Shown: positions 24,201 through 36,582 of the stretch, in pieces
How positions within the stretch are numbered: the stretch's first letter is position 1
Layout of the letters: each line of letters begins with the position of its first letter
Assembly: GCF_907164915.1 (NCBI RefSeq)
Contig: NC_061868.1
Location: 42,423,774-42,487,773, forward strand
Source of the DNA: Impatiens glandulifera
Taxonomy: Eukaryota; Streptophyta; Magnoliopsida; Ericales; Balsaminaceae
DNA length: 64,000 bases
Direction of reading: 5' to 3'
Notes under the pieces: model-generated
What the model saw: only the letters and a program-made list of their open reading frames with translations
What the model was told of the DNA's origin: nothing
Databases searched by the model: none
Program-made: the position numbers and the translations under genes

Positions 24201-27200
24201 TGCTCCTTCTATCTCTGGTGTGGCTGATTGGCCCACAGCGCATAATCTTTTCAATGCTTTGGCTGGTGAAGAACGGGGCATCTCTTTTAGTATATGGTCT
24301 GCATATATTGATGAACTACTCAAGTGAGTGTCCATTTCTTTTAATTCTCATAAAGTCATCAACCATGAAATTTAATATGAAATTCCCAAATTTTCCATTT
24401 GATTTCATCAGGCGAAAATTACAATTTAGGAAAAATATTTATAATGTCTTTTCAGTTAGATCATTCACATTCTGAAATAATTTATCAAACGTGTTTGTTT
24501 GGTTTATTCTTCTAAGATCTAGCTTATAGGCACCATTACTGAATTGTTTGAGACATATCTTTATTTTTAAATAAATGGATTCTGATTGTGCTGATCATTT
24601 ATTCAATTGAGCTTTCTTTATACAGAGTGCATGAAGGACGTAAATCTTACCAATTTGAAGATGCTCAATTCTCCGGTGAGAAAGTCTTGTGCCGTGGTTC
24701 TAGCAGAAAACAGCCTGTTCTTAAGTGGGATAAGAACATGGCATGGCCAGGGAAACTTACTTTAACTGACAAGGCCCTCTATTTTGAGGTACTTATTCAG
24801 CTTCACATGAGCAGAAGGATAAGTTATTTACTTTCTATATATAAAGATGGATTGATTTTTCAATTTAATTTGGCCTTCTTTACAGCTAATGTGTTACCTA
24901 GTAATATGATTATGTATATTTGAAAGCCAGAGTAGTTAAGCGGCGTACTCTACAGATAATACTTAGTTTTCTTAAATGTTAAATTTGGATTAATTATACA
25001 ACAATGTTTATTGTAAGTCTTAAGCACGTGATGTGAACGTTGCCATCAAACGTTGAATTGGCCTTCATATATGTTGATTATGAGATAACCTTGTTTTGAA
25101 TTGTTTCGTATGTGACAAATTTGAAATCAAATGTAGAATAAGCATAGTTTCCATGCTAAAGTGGATCCAAACTGGCCATATCTCTAAATCCTCTATCCTT
25201 TCTCTTAACTGTCTTTATATAGGTTATACATGGTTTCCTTTCTTCCAGATTATCTGATATTAATGTCTCTTTTGTTTTTTGGGATTTTTAATGAAGCTTT
25301 TCTTAGAAAAAAGAGAAGGTTATACACAACATGGTCTTGTTTGAATTTTTTTTCATATGTGAGGCTTGGCACAATCCTCTCTGAATATGGAGGACATGTT
25401 GCATCTTCAGTGCCAAAACACCTTATTTAAGAAATTTAATGTACAAATCCTTCTTAAAACTGCAGGTCTTACTTTTTTTTTTGGTTTGTCATACATTTTG
25501 CTCTATGAGATAGTTGATTTCAGATTAATCTTATGACAGTGGGCAGGCTTGGTGGGTGATCAAAGTGCTATACGGATGGATCTTTTTAAACATGGTTTAA
25601 AGGTGGAGAAAACAAGAGTTGGACCACTAGGATCTGATATTTTTGATTCTGCAGTTTCTGTTTCTTCTGGTGCGGAGTAAGCTTCATTGTACCATTCTCC
25701 CTAAACCCTCTCTGACAATAAACATTTTCAAAATAATGAATGCTACCCTTAAGAACTTATTTGATCTTGGTTATTTGAGTTTTTTCAAAAAATCTTTTAT
25801 CATCACATTTCCTTTCAACCGTCATATCACTTGATTTATTATCTAAAATATCAAAATATTCTTACTCTACCTCTTACAAAATTAATTTTAAATATAAAAT
25901 GACATTTTAGTAATTTACCCCAAATAACTCACTGTTTCATCAAACGAGATTTTTTCAAATAATCCAAAGATCAAAAAAGCTCTAAATGATTGGCAAGCTT
26001 TTAAATGAACGTTACTTCTGAATAGGTCCAATAAAGTGGGTACTTGAATTTGTTGATTTGGGAGGAGAAATGAGACGAGATGTGTGGTACGCAATCATAT
26101 CTGAAGTTGTCGCGCTCCACAAATTTGTTCATGAATTTGAACCTCAGGATTCTGACGAATCCATAAATCGCGTGTATGGTGCTCATAAAGGGAAAGAAAG
26201 AGCCACTGCATATGCTATTAACGGCATTGCAAGACTTCAGGCTCTTCAATCTATGAGAAAGCTTTTGGACGATCCCATTAAGCTAGTTCTCTTCTCGGAC
26301 CTGCAAAGTGCACCCTATGGCCACGTTGTGTGTCAAGCTCTTGCGGTTAATTGTTGGGGCGGTCAAATGGTGACAAGAGTAGCAGCTATTGGGAACAAGG
26401 GTGTAGGCAATTATCATAATAATAATCCCAATGCAGTTTCCGAAAGGAAAGATCATGTTTTTGACATAGACGGGAGCGTTTATCTTAGAAACTGGATGAC
26501 GTCTCCATCGTGGACATCTAAGGCTTCGGTTGCTTTTTGGAAGAATTCTTCCGAAAGACTTGGAGGAGTCGTGTTGAATAAAAATCTTGTTGTTGCTGAC
26601 ATGAATTTGCTAGAGAAGTCATCTGTTTCTTGGAAAAATAGGTGCCGAGAAGTTGAAAAAACGCAGGCTACAATTGATGCTGCTACTCTTGAAGGAATAT
26701 CCAGTAATATTGATCTTTTCAAGGTCAGTTTTCTATTTCTGAATTGTTTCATTATTTCGGTCAAGCATCCAGTAAAAGAGAATGGATGTTTCCAAATTAC
26801 CACTTTTCCAATAGGAAGTTGAGCTCGAATGATGTAGATTTGATGGTTAAAAGTTAAAAGAATATCTTATTAGAGATTTCTTTTTTGAAACCCCAAATAA
26901 CTCAACATCAGACAAGCTCCTAGGCCTTAAGCAACTTAGAAATAGCAACTCTTTAACACAAACACCTTATGTTTTTGGATCTGAATCCGGATACAGATGA
27001 GAAACCGCAAACAAAATCCAAAAATCTGTGTTTGTCTAAGTTTTTGTTTTCAAATGTGATCTCATTGTGCTCCATTCAAAAACATTGGAATGTTCTTGAA
27101 CTGAAGCTCACATATATGTCATCATTATCTCATATATTTGCTTTTAAATTAACAAGTCTGGTGTTGATTTAGCTGATTTTGCTTCTAATGGAATCCTTTC

Positions 27201-28058
27201 TTCCTCAGGAGCTTGTTCTTCCCTTGACTATTATAGTCAATAATGTCGAAAAACTTAGACGCTGGGAGGAACCACATGTAACTGCTACATTTTTGGCGTT
27301 CACATATATAGTCATTTTCAGGTAAAAGTATATCGCTTTTCCCAGAAACAAGTTACAATCTTTTTAAAAAAATAAAATAATTGCTAATTGCATGATTTGG
27401 TATATGTTATGACAGAGACATGTTATCATTTATATTCCCTATAATGTTGATGGGATTCGCATCTGGCATGTTATTACTAAAAGGGCTGAGGGAACAAGGC
27501 CGGCTTGGTAGATTTTTCGGAAAAGTTACTATTCGAGATCAGCCACCATCCAATACAATTCAAAAGATCATAGCTGTGAAAGAGGCTATTCGCGAGGTTG
27601 AAAGATTCCTTCAGAATGTGAACGTTTCACTCTTGAAATTTCGCTCGATTATTCTTGCAGGCCACTCACAGGTATCAAAATAAAATAGTTCTGTGGGTGT
27701 TTCATTAAAGAAAGATGCCAATCTATCCTTTTAGGGTTTTTAATTTTTTTGCTCTTAAAACCAGATAACAACAGAAGCAGCCGCGATCTTGCTGATGGGT
27801 TCAGCGATCCTACTGTTCGTCCCATTCAAGTACACATTAGCGTTTGTTGTATTTGATCTATTCACTCGGGAGCTTGAGTTTCGTCAGCAAATGGTGATGC
27901 GGTTCATGGCTATTTTAAAGGAGCGATGGGATGCAATCCCGGCTCTGCCAGTTGTTGTGTTACCATACAAAGGAAACGAAGGTAGGGCGGCTAATAACCA
28001 ATTGAAAGAACCTGATGAAAGCATTAACCCAGAGTCGTCTTGGGGCAGCAACATCTAG
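21271..28058 (+). CDS. DUF639 family membrane protein (11 exons)
   Basis: Recognised as a plant DUF639 protein (At5g23390/At2g21720-type, from memory); its biochemical role is unknown. Exons: 21271-21463, 21659-21887, 21963-22110, 22293-22400, 24166-24323, 24626-24788, 25540-25669, 26026-26723, 27209-27321, 27416-27671, 27765-28058. They join into 829 residues. The conserved core includes EEAFVRIAPSISGVADW, a GKLTLTDKALYFE segment resembling a lipid-binding GRAM-like strand, and VLEFVDLGGEMRRDVW. Hydrophobic segments near residues 633-669 and 737-765 predict a C-terminal membrane anchor. The Ser-rich, acid-poor N-terminus could be a plastid signal (inference). Exon 7 must end at a weak gtgcgg donor; the nearby gtaagc would break the frame. 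Intron 4 holds copia and LINE pieces and intron 7 holds a MITE. Confidence 0.88.
22500..22890 (-). mobile_element. Copia LTR relic in DUF639 intron 4
   Basis: On the minus strand, a purine tract ACTTGAGAGGGAG (about 22885-22871) is followed by TGTTGGAATATGAGACTTAT, the usual polypurine-tract/3' LTR junction of copia elements. The LTR-like sequence runs down to about 22500. No coding region is left. Confidence 0.55.
23100..23420 (-). mobile_element. LINE 3' fragment in DUF639 intron 4
   Basis: Shares its layout and several blocks with the LINE tail at 6528-6720: caactttttattaat, gatgccaataagatc versus gattccgataaggtc, and cttgattgatgcgaa-like. It is truncated and non-coding. Two copies of the block cccgtacaaaccc lie inside it. 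Confidence 0.65.
25743..25980. mobile_element. MITE-like element in DUF639 intron 7
   Basis: The left end, agaacttatttgatcttgg, and the reverse complement of the right end, agagcttttttgatctttgg, match imperfectly. The interior carries caaataactcac and catcaaacgagattttt, shared with the copies at 26870 and 32700-32985. About 240 bp, non-coding. It reaches to within 45 bp of the exon 8 acceptor. Confidence 0.55.
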
Positions 28059-30021
28059 TCTGGTCTAAGGTAAGCTTGAAGTTCTAAGATGGTTGGTTGA
28101 ATAAGATTGTTACTTTATAAACGTGGATAACAACATAGGCTGAATTCTTGATAAAAAATCCTCTCATAGTTTGAAATAGAACTGTTCTATGTATATAATT
28201 ACATTTTTATGATAAATGCCCAAATTTAGGAACCTTGTGCATGTTTGTACAACACTCTTTTGGTTCAGATTTTACCCGATTTGTATATCTGAAAGAAAAT
28301 AAAAATCTATGTTGTATCCTTTCAATACCAATATCCATCACTATACAAACTAATTGTGCTAATCGAATTTTCCACCCTACATTATTTACATAGTAAGAAG
28401 GCTGTGGAAGCTACTCGTAGGCAAATATAAATTCATCCGTCTCTTACCCTCGGTTCTAGACCAACAGAGGTTCAATGCTCTTTACAGGCCGACCGATCCT
28501 AGAGTGAGTCGAGTTAGGCATCCGCAATCTCTTTGGACCCCTTAAGAAAACACAGCTCTATATTAGAGTTAAACTTAGAATCTTAATAACACTAAGTTTT
28601 ATATAAATATTGATGGGACATATAAAAATAATTCTCAGAAAATAAAATTATAATTGCATTTTGCTTCAAATTTTGGAAAAGGAGTACATTAGTTTATATA
28701 TATCCTTATTATTGATGTTTTTGAAATAATTAGTAAATAAATCTAATGTAATATATTTGAGTAAATAAACAATACATTTTAGCTAGGGTTGCAAATTTGT
28801 CAATCCGAACCTAAGCTAAGTTACAAATGTGTATTAAGTCAGCTTAATCTCGATTAATTATTTATTAATTTAATTGAGTTCGAGCTCGAATGTTTACATA
28901 AAAGTTCGGTTCAAAAATTTGAAAAAAAATGAAATTTCAAATATAAGTAAAAGAAAAAATATTTATTTTAAATTTTAATATTAAAAAATAATAATTTATA
29001 ATTGCTAGAAAAACTCCTACCTATTTTCCATTCGGAAATCCATTTTTCTGTCCAGAGATAAACCACTTCCCCGGCCTCCTGGTCTCGACTATTCTTCTGT
29101 CTATTTCACCGATACGAAATGATTCTAACAAGATAGCAAACAAAGGTTAGTTTATCTAGAAAAATAGAAGAAGATAAGACTGCCCTATGGTTTGGGTAAA
29201 TAGCGCGCCGATTCTCGTTCTTTGGACCAACCTATGACTAAACAAAAAGGAGTCCGTCACTCTTTTTCACATACACCGGGAGAAAAGGTGACCAGTCACA
29301 CAAGTCTTCTACAGTCATTGAAGAGATTGTCGATCACCAGACTGACTATTTAAATGTAAACATGGTTACGATCATCCTCATTCCGCCCGCTGGCCTATTG
29401 GGATAGCATCGTTGCCTGCTCTTTCTAATAAAGAATTCCGGCTCGGCCTGGGAAAGCGCTGGCAAAGAAAGGAAGGGGTCCATGTAGCTGCTGCGTCCGC
29501 CCCTTCTTAGTCAATGGGGCAGCAGGGATTAACTTAACAGAAGTATTATATGGGTGAGGATCTATTGTCTCAAATGAAGCTATCCCTTACTGTCTTATTT
29601 ATCAAAAATAACATAATTTTAATAAATTAGACAAATAAAAAATTATATATATGAAATAAATTCTAAATCAAACATTAAACTCTAAATTGTAAACCTTACC
29701 TAATTATATATATGACATTTTATTTTAATATTCCTCTTTTACTCTTTTTCTTACGAGACAGCAAATGAGACGTTATTTTGGGACAGCAGATCCGAATTCG
29801 TATTATATAAGCTCGAACTCATGTATAAGCTCGACTTAAATATTAGGTCAAAGTGCTTCCACCTAGCTGCTCGACTAATTTGATGCCTTAATTTGAGCAA
29901 ATAAAAATTACAAATAAGTTGAAATTAAAATAACAGGTAAATTAGTTGAATGTTATATGAAACAAACAGGCTGAATCAAACTACAGACAGTCTATTAGAG
30001 AAAGAAACAATACTGTCAAAA
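28059..30021. other. Intergenic region, DUF639 gene to ELO gene
   Basis: The DUF639 3' UTR runs to about 28300. The region ends convergently with the ELO gene. It contains a GC-richer organelle-like block (about 29000-29580) inside ordinary AT-rich DNA. No gene was seen. Confidence 0.6.
29000..29580. other. Possible mitochondrial DNA insertion (NUMT)
   Basis: Clearly more GC-rich than its flanks, with the texture of plant mitochondrial intergenic DNA: ccggcctcctggtctcgac, gaattccggctcggcctggg, cgtccgccccttctt. No gene was identified in it. Plastid or other foreign origin is possible. The call rests on base composition and general look only. Confidence 0.4.
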
Positions 30022-30834
30022 TCAAGACAGTTTATCCATAATCATCATCTTCTTCTTCCTAGCATAGTTCTTAGAATGAAAATCCATAAAAAGAGCAAGA
30101 AGAGAAGCATTAAAAACAGCATTAAAACACCATCCCCATATCCCCGAACATCCATCGCCACTCAAATGATAATAAACCATAACAATCGAAATCGCAAAAC
30201 TCAACCCAAATTGAACAATCTGACAATCAGTCACCGCCCGTTTCCACCTCGGCCGCCGCCCAATCGCACAACAAAAGTAATAACCATACATTATAACATG
30301 AACACACGCATTCGTCGCCAATGCTATCGGCATAAGAGACTGAACCGTCGACAACCATACATAACACATCACGATAACCACCGCGTGATGATATACATGA
30401 AGGAAAGAGAGGCGTCGATCGCTTCCGGCGAGGATTATGAGCAGGGTATCGATGAATTCGAGGATTTTTGAGAGGTAGAAGATGTATGCCCAGAAGAAGA
30501 CGGGACCTGTTGGGGTTTGAGATTTGGGGAAACAGAGAAGCCATTTAGGGTTTTGCATTTGAGAGAGGGAGGAGAGAGAGATGCCGATTGCCATGGAGGA
30601 GGAGAGGAGGAGGAGGATGAGGTTGTGGACGGCGGAGATGGGGCGGAGGATGGAGGGGGAGAGGGGAGGGAAGGAGAGACGGCGGAGGAGGAAAGTGAGA
30701 GAGAGGTATGTGAAGACGGTGAGGGTGAGGAAGAGGAAGGAGGAAGCGAAGGTTTCTCCTTGACGCCATTGGAAGTGTTTTACTGTTGGATTTGAGACGA
30801 ACCAGTAATGGGGAAGATGAATCAGACCTTCCAT
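30022..30834 (-). CDS. ELO (GNS1/SUR4) fatty acid elongase-like protein
   Basis: An ELO-type 3-ketoacyl-CoA synthase, an ER membrane enzyme that condenses malonyl-CoA with long acyl-CoAs. The product chain length here cannot be read from sequence. It is an intronless 270-residue ORF. The family motifs are all present in order: KILEFIDT (residues 123-130), the histidine box HVYHH (146-150), NACVHVIMYGYY (175-186) and TDCQIVQ (202-208). About six to seven hydrophobic segments surround them. The C-terminus is Lys-rich (KNYARKKK), with lysines at positions suitable for ER retention, though not a perfect KKxx. I chose the Met at 30834 because the upstream 30 residues are low-complexity and MEGLIHLPHYW matches how plant ELO-like proteins begin (from memory). 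The nearest Arabidopsis relatives are the HOS3/ELO-like group. Confidence 0.92.
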   Translation of the reverse strand: MEGLIHLPHYWFVSNPTVKHFQWRQGETFASSFLFLTLTVFTYLSLTFLLRRLSFPPLSPSILRPISAVHNLILLLLSSSMAIGISLSSLSQMQNPKWLLCFPKSQTPTGPVFFWAYIFYLSKILEFIDTLLIILAGSDRRLSFLHVYHHAVVIVMCYVWLSTVQSLMPIALATNACVHVIMYGYYFCCAIGRRPRWKRAVTDCQIVQFGLSFAISIVMVYYHLSGDGCSGIWGWCFNAVFNASLLALFMDFHSKNYARKKKMMIMDKLS

Positions 30835-32488
30835 TTCTCTTTCTTTGGGGAAGATGAAGATGAAGATGAAGAATATATATTTAAAATGAATCAAACTGTG
30901 ACTTGGATTGGGACAGGTCCTCAATATAGGTTATCTTTTTATTATTATTATTATATTTCCTTCATAAGAACAATACATTTTAGGAAACAAATCAGACAAT
31001 ACAAACATAAACCTAATTATCTATTTTTAATTCAAGAAAATTAGTCTTATAACTCATTGTCACTGTCAACAACTTAAGCTTTAAGTCAAAACGCTTAAAT
31101 TTGAAATTAAACACATGCTGACATTTGGGACCTGCTTTAAATTGTTCGCTTGGGACAGTTGTATGACCACTATAGGTTCTTTAATTGACTTCAGAAGTTC
31201 ATTCCCGACGTTTTAAACTCAACTCACGTACCACTTAAATCGGCGAACAATCAAACTTGGTAGCCGGGTTGACACACGAACAATTCGAGGATATAGTCAA
31301 AGGGGGTTGACGTTCAGATGGGAATGCGGTTAACAATTCTCTTTCTCCTAAGCGACCTTGCATAGAAGACCGGGCCGGGCGCAAGTGCCAGATTCGAAAA
31401 GTCGAGTCTTGATCAGCCTTGTGCACCAACATGACATTTTGGTCGGTTAACCCGACCCGAGCTATCTAAATTAGGCCAAATTATCTAATTATGTCCTTAC
31501 AAAAAAAAAATTATTATATTGTCCAAATTATGACTATAAGTTAGTCCAAATTATCTAATTATGTACTTAAAAAAAATATATTATATTGTAAAGTTAGTCC
31601 AAATTATGACTATCTAAATAATAATTTAAATTATAATCAATTAACCTAGAACATTCACATACTAGTAAGAACCCCTTTAGAAGGAGAAGACTTTGAAACT
31701 ATATACTGTATATATATAATAATTAATAAATAATTTTTTTTTTGAGAAACTAGCAAAATCTATACCTTGATACCTACTCACAAATAATTTGAGTCCTTTA
31801 TTAGATAAATGTCCAATTTGAGAACATTTGGATTTGACCTTAACAGTTATTTAAAAATTATATATTTTTAAATATTTATTAAAATATTAATTGAAATAAA
31901 ATATATTTTAATTCAAATTCAATTCCAGATATTTCTAAACATGTCCAAAATAAAATAATATATTTTTTATAAATGAATTTTACCCTACAATCATATGCTC
32001 AAAAAACACATTTCTTCTTCATTTTTTTTTTTTGTGTAAAGTAAGAAGAGATCACTATGAATCATATTATCCCCTAAAGAATAAACCTGAGTCATAAAAA
32101 AATAGAGAGACTGCTTCTTCTTTTTCTTCTTCTACTTGAAATAATGCAAAGTTTCATTTTTACACTTTTGGGAAATTCACCCAGCTTCACATGACAAGTT
32201 ATAGAGAGAACATGTAGAAGAAAAAAAAAAGAAAAAAAAAAGGAAAAAAAGTGGCCTGCCAATCTCTTTCATTTTCTTTTTGGCTTTGACCTCTACATTC
32301 CACTCTTGGAGTTAACTTATATCGGTCTTACCCTCTTCTTCTTCTACACTGACCAGATTGAATTCCAACACCTCTGGCCAGACCATACCAGACCAGAGAA
32401 AAGGGGCAACCCATCAGAGTAAAACCAACTTCTCCTTTTCGTGTTTTTTTTCTGTACAAAAGCATACATAGGAGGAGGAGTTTTGGTT
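30835..32488. other. Intergenic region between ELO and the proline-rich gene
   Basis: Holds the ELO promoter (an aatatatattt TATA-like block on the minus strand near 30870) and a GC-richer unidentified stretch at 31195-31450. An imperfect tandem repeat lies at 31475-31615, where ccaaattatctaattatgt and ccaaattatgactat each recur. Poly-A/T runs and the probable 3' UTR of the downstream minus-strand gene complete it. No gene was seen. Confidence 0.55.
31475..31615. repeat. Imperfect tandem repeat, about 75 bp unit
   Basis: Two copies of a unit that includes ccaaattatctaattatgt, an A-run, tattatattgt and ccaaattatgactat. Confidence 0.65.
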
Positions 32489-35338
32489 TTATCGATGTGA
32501 CCAACATAGGAGATGGAACATTAAGAACCCACAAATACTAAGACATCGCCAAATTTCCATGTAGTAGTAACAAGGACTTCCACCTGCTATAGGAAAGGCT
32601 GATACAATAACACCCACAATATTAATTAATTCCAAACCAAAATATTTAATGAATTAAATCAATTTAACCTTCAAATCATCAACTAACCTACCATCTTTTT
32701 TTAAAAAAAATCATTATATATCTATACTCTTTTTAACCAGATTACTCAATTTTGAGTTAACCAGTTGGGTTATTTTAAAAAAACAACATTTGTCACGTCA
32801 AATCCCTTCATTCATCAACCAAAATATGTTTACTTTAACTTTTATAAAACTTACATTTAAATACAAAATGATATTTTAGTAATTAACTCAAATCATCCCA
32901 AAATGACTCACTTCTCACCAAAATAAGATTTTGATTTCATAACAGATTTTTTCCAAATAACCCCGCATTGAACAAGCTCAAGTAGTAACTTACATGATGG
33001 AAAAGGCGAGTATGAAGGAGAGAAAACTGGTGCAGTTTCAGGATACTCTCCCTGTTTTGGACTCATGCTAGAGGAGGATACTACAGAAGGTAAAGGAGAT
33101 AGATTTGGCGAGAAACGAGATGTAGGGACAGCAGGAGCAGGAGCTGGAGCTTGTACATGCGTCTGAGAAACTGAAGGAGCAGGTGAAACAGCGTGGAAAA
33201 CTTTTGCAGGCTTTGGTGGTGGAGTTGTAAATTGGCAATGTGGGCCCGGTTGATAATCATGAATCGGGGAAGGGGAAGGAGAAGGTGTAGGTGAAGGTGA
33301 AGGTGAAGACAGAGATGGAGGAGAAGAAGGTGAAGGCAAATGAGGAACATGCATAGGAGAAGGAGCACAGTTTTTCAAACAAGATGGAAAATGAGGCTTG
33401 AATTGAGGCGAGTGAGCTGGCGAATGAGATTTAGCGAAAGGGGACCGATTTGGAGCAGTTTGGCCATAACCAATCTGGCCTGGAGATGGAGCGGGTGAAG
33501 GACTAGGTGAAGTAGCATTGATTGAGTGGTTCAGATAAGACGAGAGACTGATTTCCTTAACTTTTCCAAAAACAGTGTTGTTCAGGCCGAGATTCTTTGC
33601 AGGAGAGGAACCCATGATTGTTTGAGCCAATTGCTTTAATCTCTGTGGAGGAAGACCCCCCAAATCAGATTTTACAGCAGCTTGAACTATAATTGGGGGA
33701 CTGATGGTCGACCCATTTATATTTGTAATCTTCGCATCCACATTCTGCAAGCAAAATAGAATTGGCTATTAGAGATACCAGAATAATGGAAGTTTTCAGT
33801 TAATCTTTAGAAATGAGATACAAATCAGGAGAGAAAGCCTGCGTCATTTTGTTGCATTGGAGATTTCACATTTATTAAGGATAAATATTATTCAATTCAA
33901 GAAACCGTGTAAAACAAATTGAACTTTTATCAAAGGACAGAATGAGCACCTCATAAGGCCTAAGACGAAGCCCAAACTTCAACTGCTTCTTTAGATCATC
34001 CAGATGTTGCATAATCTCATCAACTGAATTATTCAATGTAAAATTGAAAAGGATTTGAGGGTGAACCATAAAGGGGACATAAGTCTCAGGAATAACAGTA
34101 ATCTCCCATGGAAATTTCAAGATTTGAAAGAATGATGTCTTCCCAAACATTGTTGTTAAGGTTAAATTGGATTCTAGAAGAAACAGCTGTACTAAAGACG
34201 ATCTCAGAACACTTAAATACACTGAACTTATTGGAAAACCAGGAGGATCTGATATAAATCCGAACACAACAGTTGTCATGTTAGATGAAACTCTTTGATT
34301 CATGGAAAGAACAATAACCTGTCAATAGAATTCACATCAGACATGTCTTTTGTTTTAGCTGCTTTTAGTATAAGAAACCATAATAATTAGAAGACAAACC
34401 TTTGTGCCAATAATACCAATTTCGTTATTGATATCATACTCTAGTATATCAATATGTGGAATTAATGTAGAAACCGGCTTTTCCAGCACAAAACGCGCTT
34501 GAACAGTTGCTGCAAACAAACGTAAGAGAAATCAATCTTCATTCTTCAATTACTTAATACTGATAATGATAATGAGTATCCATTCAATTCTGTATATACA
34601 ACTAATAGCTACCTTTATTACTTACTAAGCATTCATGCAATGAAGAATTTGAACATTGTGCCAATGCATATAGACAAATTAAGAAGGTAGTCATTTGAAA
34701 TCCCAAGCATCGTTTCTACCCTAATTCTCTATAAGGTTTTGATAATGAATGACATTGGTATTGACAGGAACAAGTACTAGAGCCAAATGCAGCCTCATTT
34801 TTTATTGAGCATATAACCCGCAAACACACTTAACTATTTAACTAATAGGCTCGAAGAACCAAGAGATTGAGAATATCCAACTTTTGTTGCCACTAAAAGA
34901 GGGGATCAAAGATTGAACAGATCTTAAACAAGATAATGGCCATAGATCATCAGAAAACTTTAATCAGATAAAGGAAAAAGTAAAAGGCATTCAAATGGAC
35001 ATACAAAATCAAACAAAACCCTAATAAGGAACATACATTACACTTCAATAGAATCAGAAATCAAAAGAAAAAGTAAAAAAAAAAAAAAAAAACTTACCAC
35101 TAAGATTGATAGCATCAATACCGGAATGATTCGAGTGAAGAGGAACGACCCAGAAGATGGTTGATACTAAAACAGCTAAAGCAAAAATCAAAATGAACAG
35201 ACATTTGAAATTGAACTCCCTTCGAATTATCGATAACACCGACAAACAACTATCTCTGAAGAATGTGAAAGTAACAGATCTCGTCCCGTGATGAACTAGC
35301 TGCGGAGGCAGCTGCTGCTGTTGTTCGGATTTTCCCAT
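32489..35338 (-). CDS. Membrane-anchored Pro/Ser-rich protein (DUF7036-like)
   Basis: Probably a plant type II membrane protein with a proline-rich tail, the family I know as DUF7036 or 'hydroxyproline-rich'; its function is unknown. Exons on the minus strand: 35338-35098, 34509-34400, 34318-33950, 33744-32994, plus a tentative last exon 32583-32489, giving about 521 residues. One membrane segment lies at residues 46-65 (CLFILIFALAVLVSTIFWVV). The globular domain (about 80-315) has VQARFVLEKPVS, IVLSM, PQILFNFTLN and LKQLAQTIMGSSPAKNLGLN. Residues 319-490 are Ser-Pro repeats, likely arabinogalactan/extensin-type glycosylation sites on the far side of the membrane. Exon 4 must end at tgtaagt (32993), because the frame beyond it reads into MITE DNA. 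The last exon fits by phase only, so the C-terminus is uncertain. Confidence 0.75.
32700..32985. mobile_element. MITE fragment in the last intron of the Pro-rich gene
   Basis: Shares aatgatattttagtaatt, ccaaataacc and a terminal gaacaagctcaag with the elements at 25743-25980 and 13168-13532. It lies directly after the exon 4 donor on the minus strand. Confidence 0.5.
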
Positions 35339-36582
35339 TCCTGGAGCATGTGATTCGCTTCCCAGACTGTTGTTGATTATTCTATCATTTTTCTATATAT
35401 CATTCTTTCTTGTCTAGGCGCAAGAATGGAAAACCCATTTCTCTCTCTTGAAAAAAATCGAATGAGAAAACCAGGAGGAAGGTGATGACGGTAGACAAGT
35501 GTTCATGGTGGTGGGCTTTCGTTCCCTCTCTAGGAGATTCAAGTCTCTTCCCTCTTCTCTCCCCTCCCCCTGCTCTCTCTCTCACACACACAACACACAC
35601 ACTTCAAGTCTCGACTGTTTCTGCAGATAATAAATAAATTCACTGTAGTTAGGTAAATAAAACACAATTTAAAATTATTATTTTTATTTTCTGAAAATTT
35701 ATAATTTGTTTATTTTAAGAAGTGGAGTGGTGAAATGGGTCCATGTAAAATATCTATTTGATCATTGATGTAAAAATATTTATTTAAATTATTCAGATAT
35801 AATATTTTATATTTTTTTTAAATTTAGACAATAAAGAAAATTGTAGTTTAATATTTTCACTAATCAGTTAATATAATAAAAAAAATTATACAATATTTGG
35901 TCAAATTTAAAATTAAGATAACTTAAATATATATATATATATAAATAAAAGTTAAATTAATAAAATAAAAATAATTAAACTTTGATTTAATATTTGAATT
36001 AATTTAATAATATTAAAAAAATATATTAAAATTAATATTTAAAAAAATATATTAAAACTACTATATTATATACACTCAATATATTTAACTAAATAATTTG
36101 ATATATTAAATATTACATACAAATTAATTAAAATAAATATTAAAAAAATTAACATCATATCTACATAAATAAGAGAGAATTATATATATTTGGAATTTCT
36201 CTTTTTCTATTTTATAATAAATTATTTGTGATCATAACTTTTATTTTTTAGATAATTTTTAAAATTAACCTTGTAATATTGAAAATTTGATTAGTTATGA
36301 TTAAAGAGATGAAAAAAAAAATACTTATAATGAAAATAATAATAATTAAACTTTATATATAATAATAATTTTAACATAAATATATCTATAATAAATGTGA
36401 GAGATTTACAAAAGAAATATATATATTTTTCATCTCTACTCTCTTTTCTATTTTATAAAAGTTTAGATGCAATAAATTTTTTATTTTGTTTGAAAATAAT
36501 CAAGTAACATTAAATTTTTGATTAATAGTGATTAATAAAAATTGGTCTACTTGTAATAAGAAAAACCTATACAATTTTATTT

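Noticed and set aside
25670..25677. gtaagc at 25677 as the exon 7 donor of DUF639
   Set aside because: It leaves the wrong phase for PIKWVLEF; the donor at 25670 keeps the frame.
29950..30795. Open frames on the plus strand across the ELO gene
   Set aside because: Antisense shadows of the ELO coding sequence with highly biased composition (Glu/Gly-rich).
30834..30924. Upstream Met at 30924 as the ELO start
   Set aside because: The added 30 residues are low-complexity and unlike ELO N-termini; the Met at 30834 fits the family.
31195..31450. 65-residue minus-strand ORF as a gene
   Set aside because: No family likeness, no promoter and no splice context; composition suggests an unidentified repeat or inserted fragment.
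33081..33368. Leu/His-rich minus-strand ORF
   Set aside because: Frame-shifted shadow of the Ser-Pro repeat exon.
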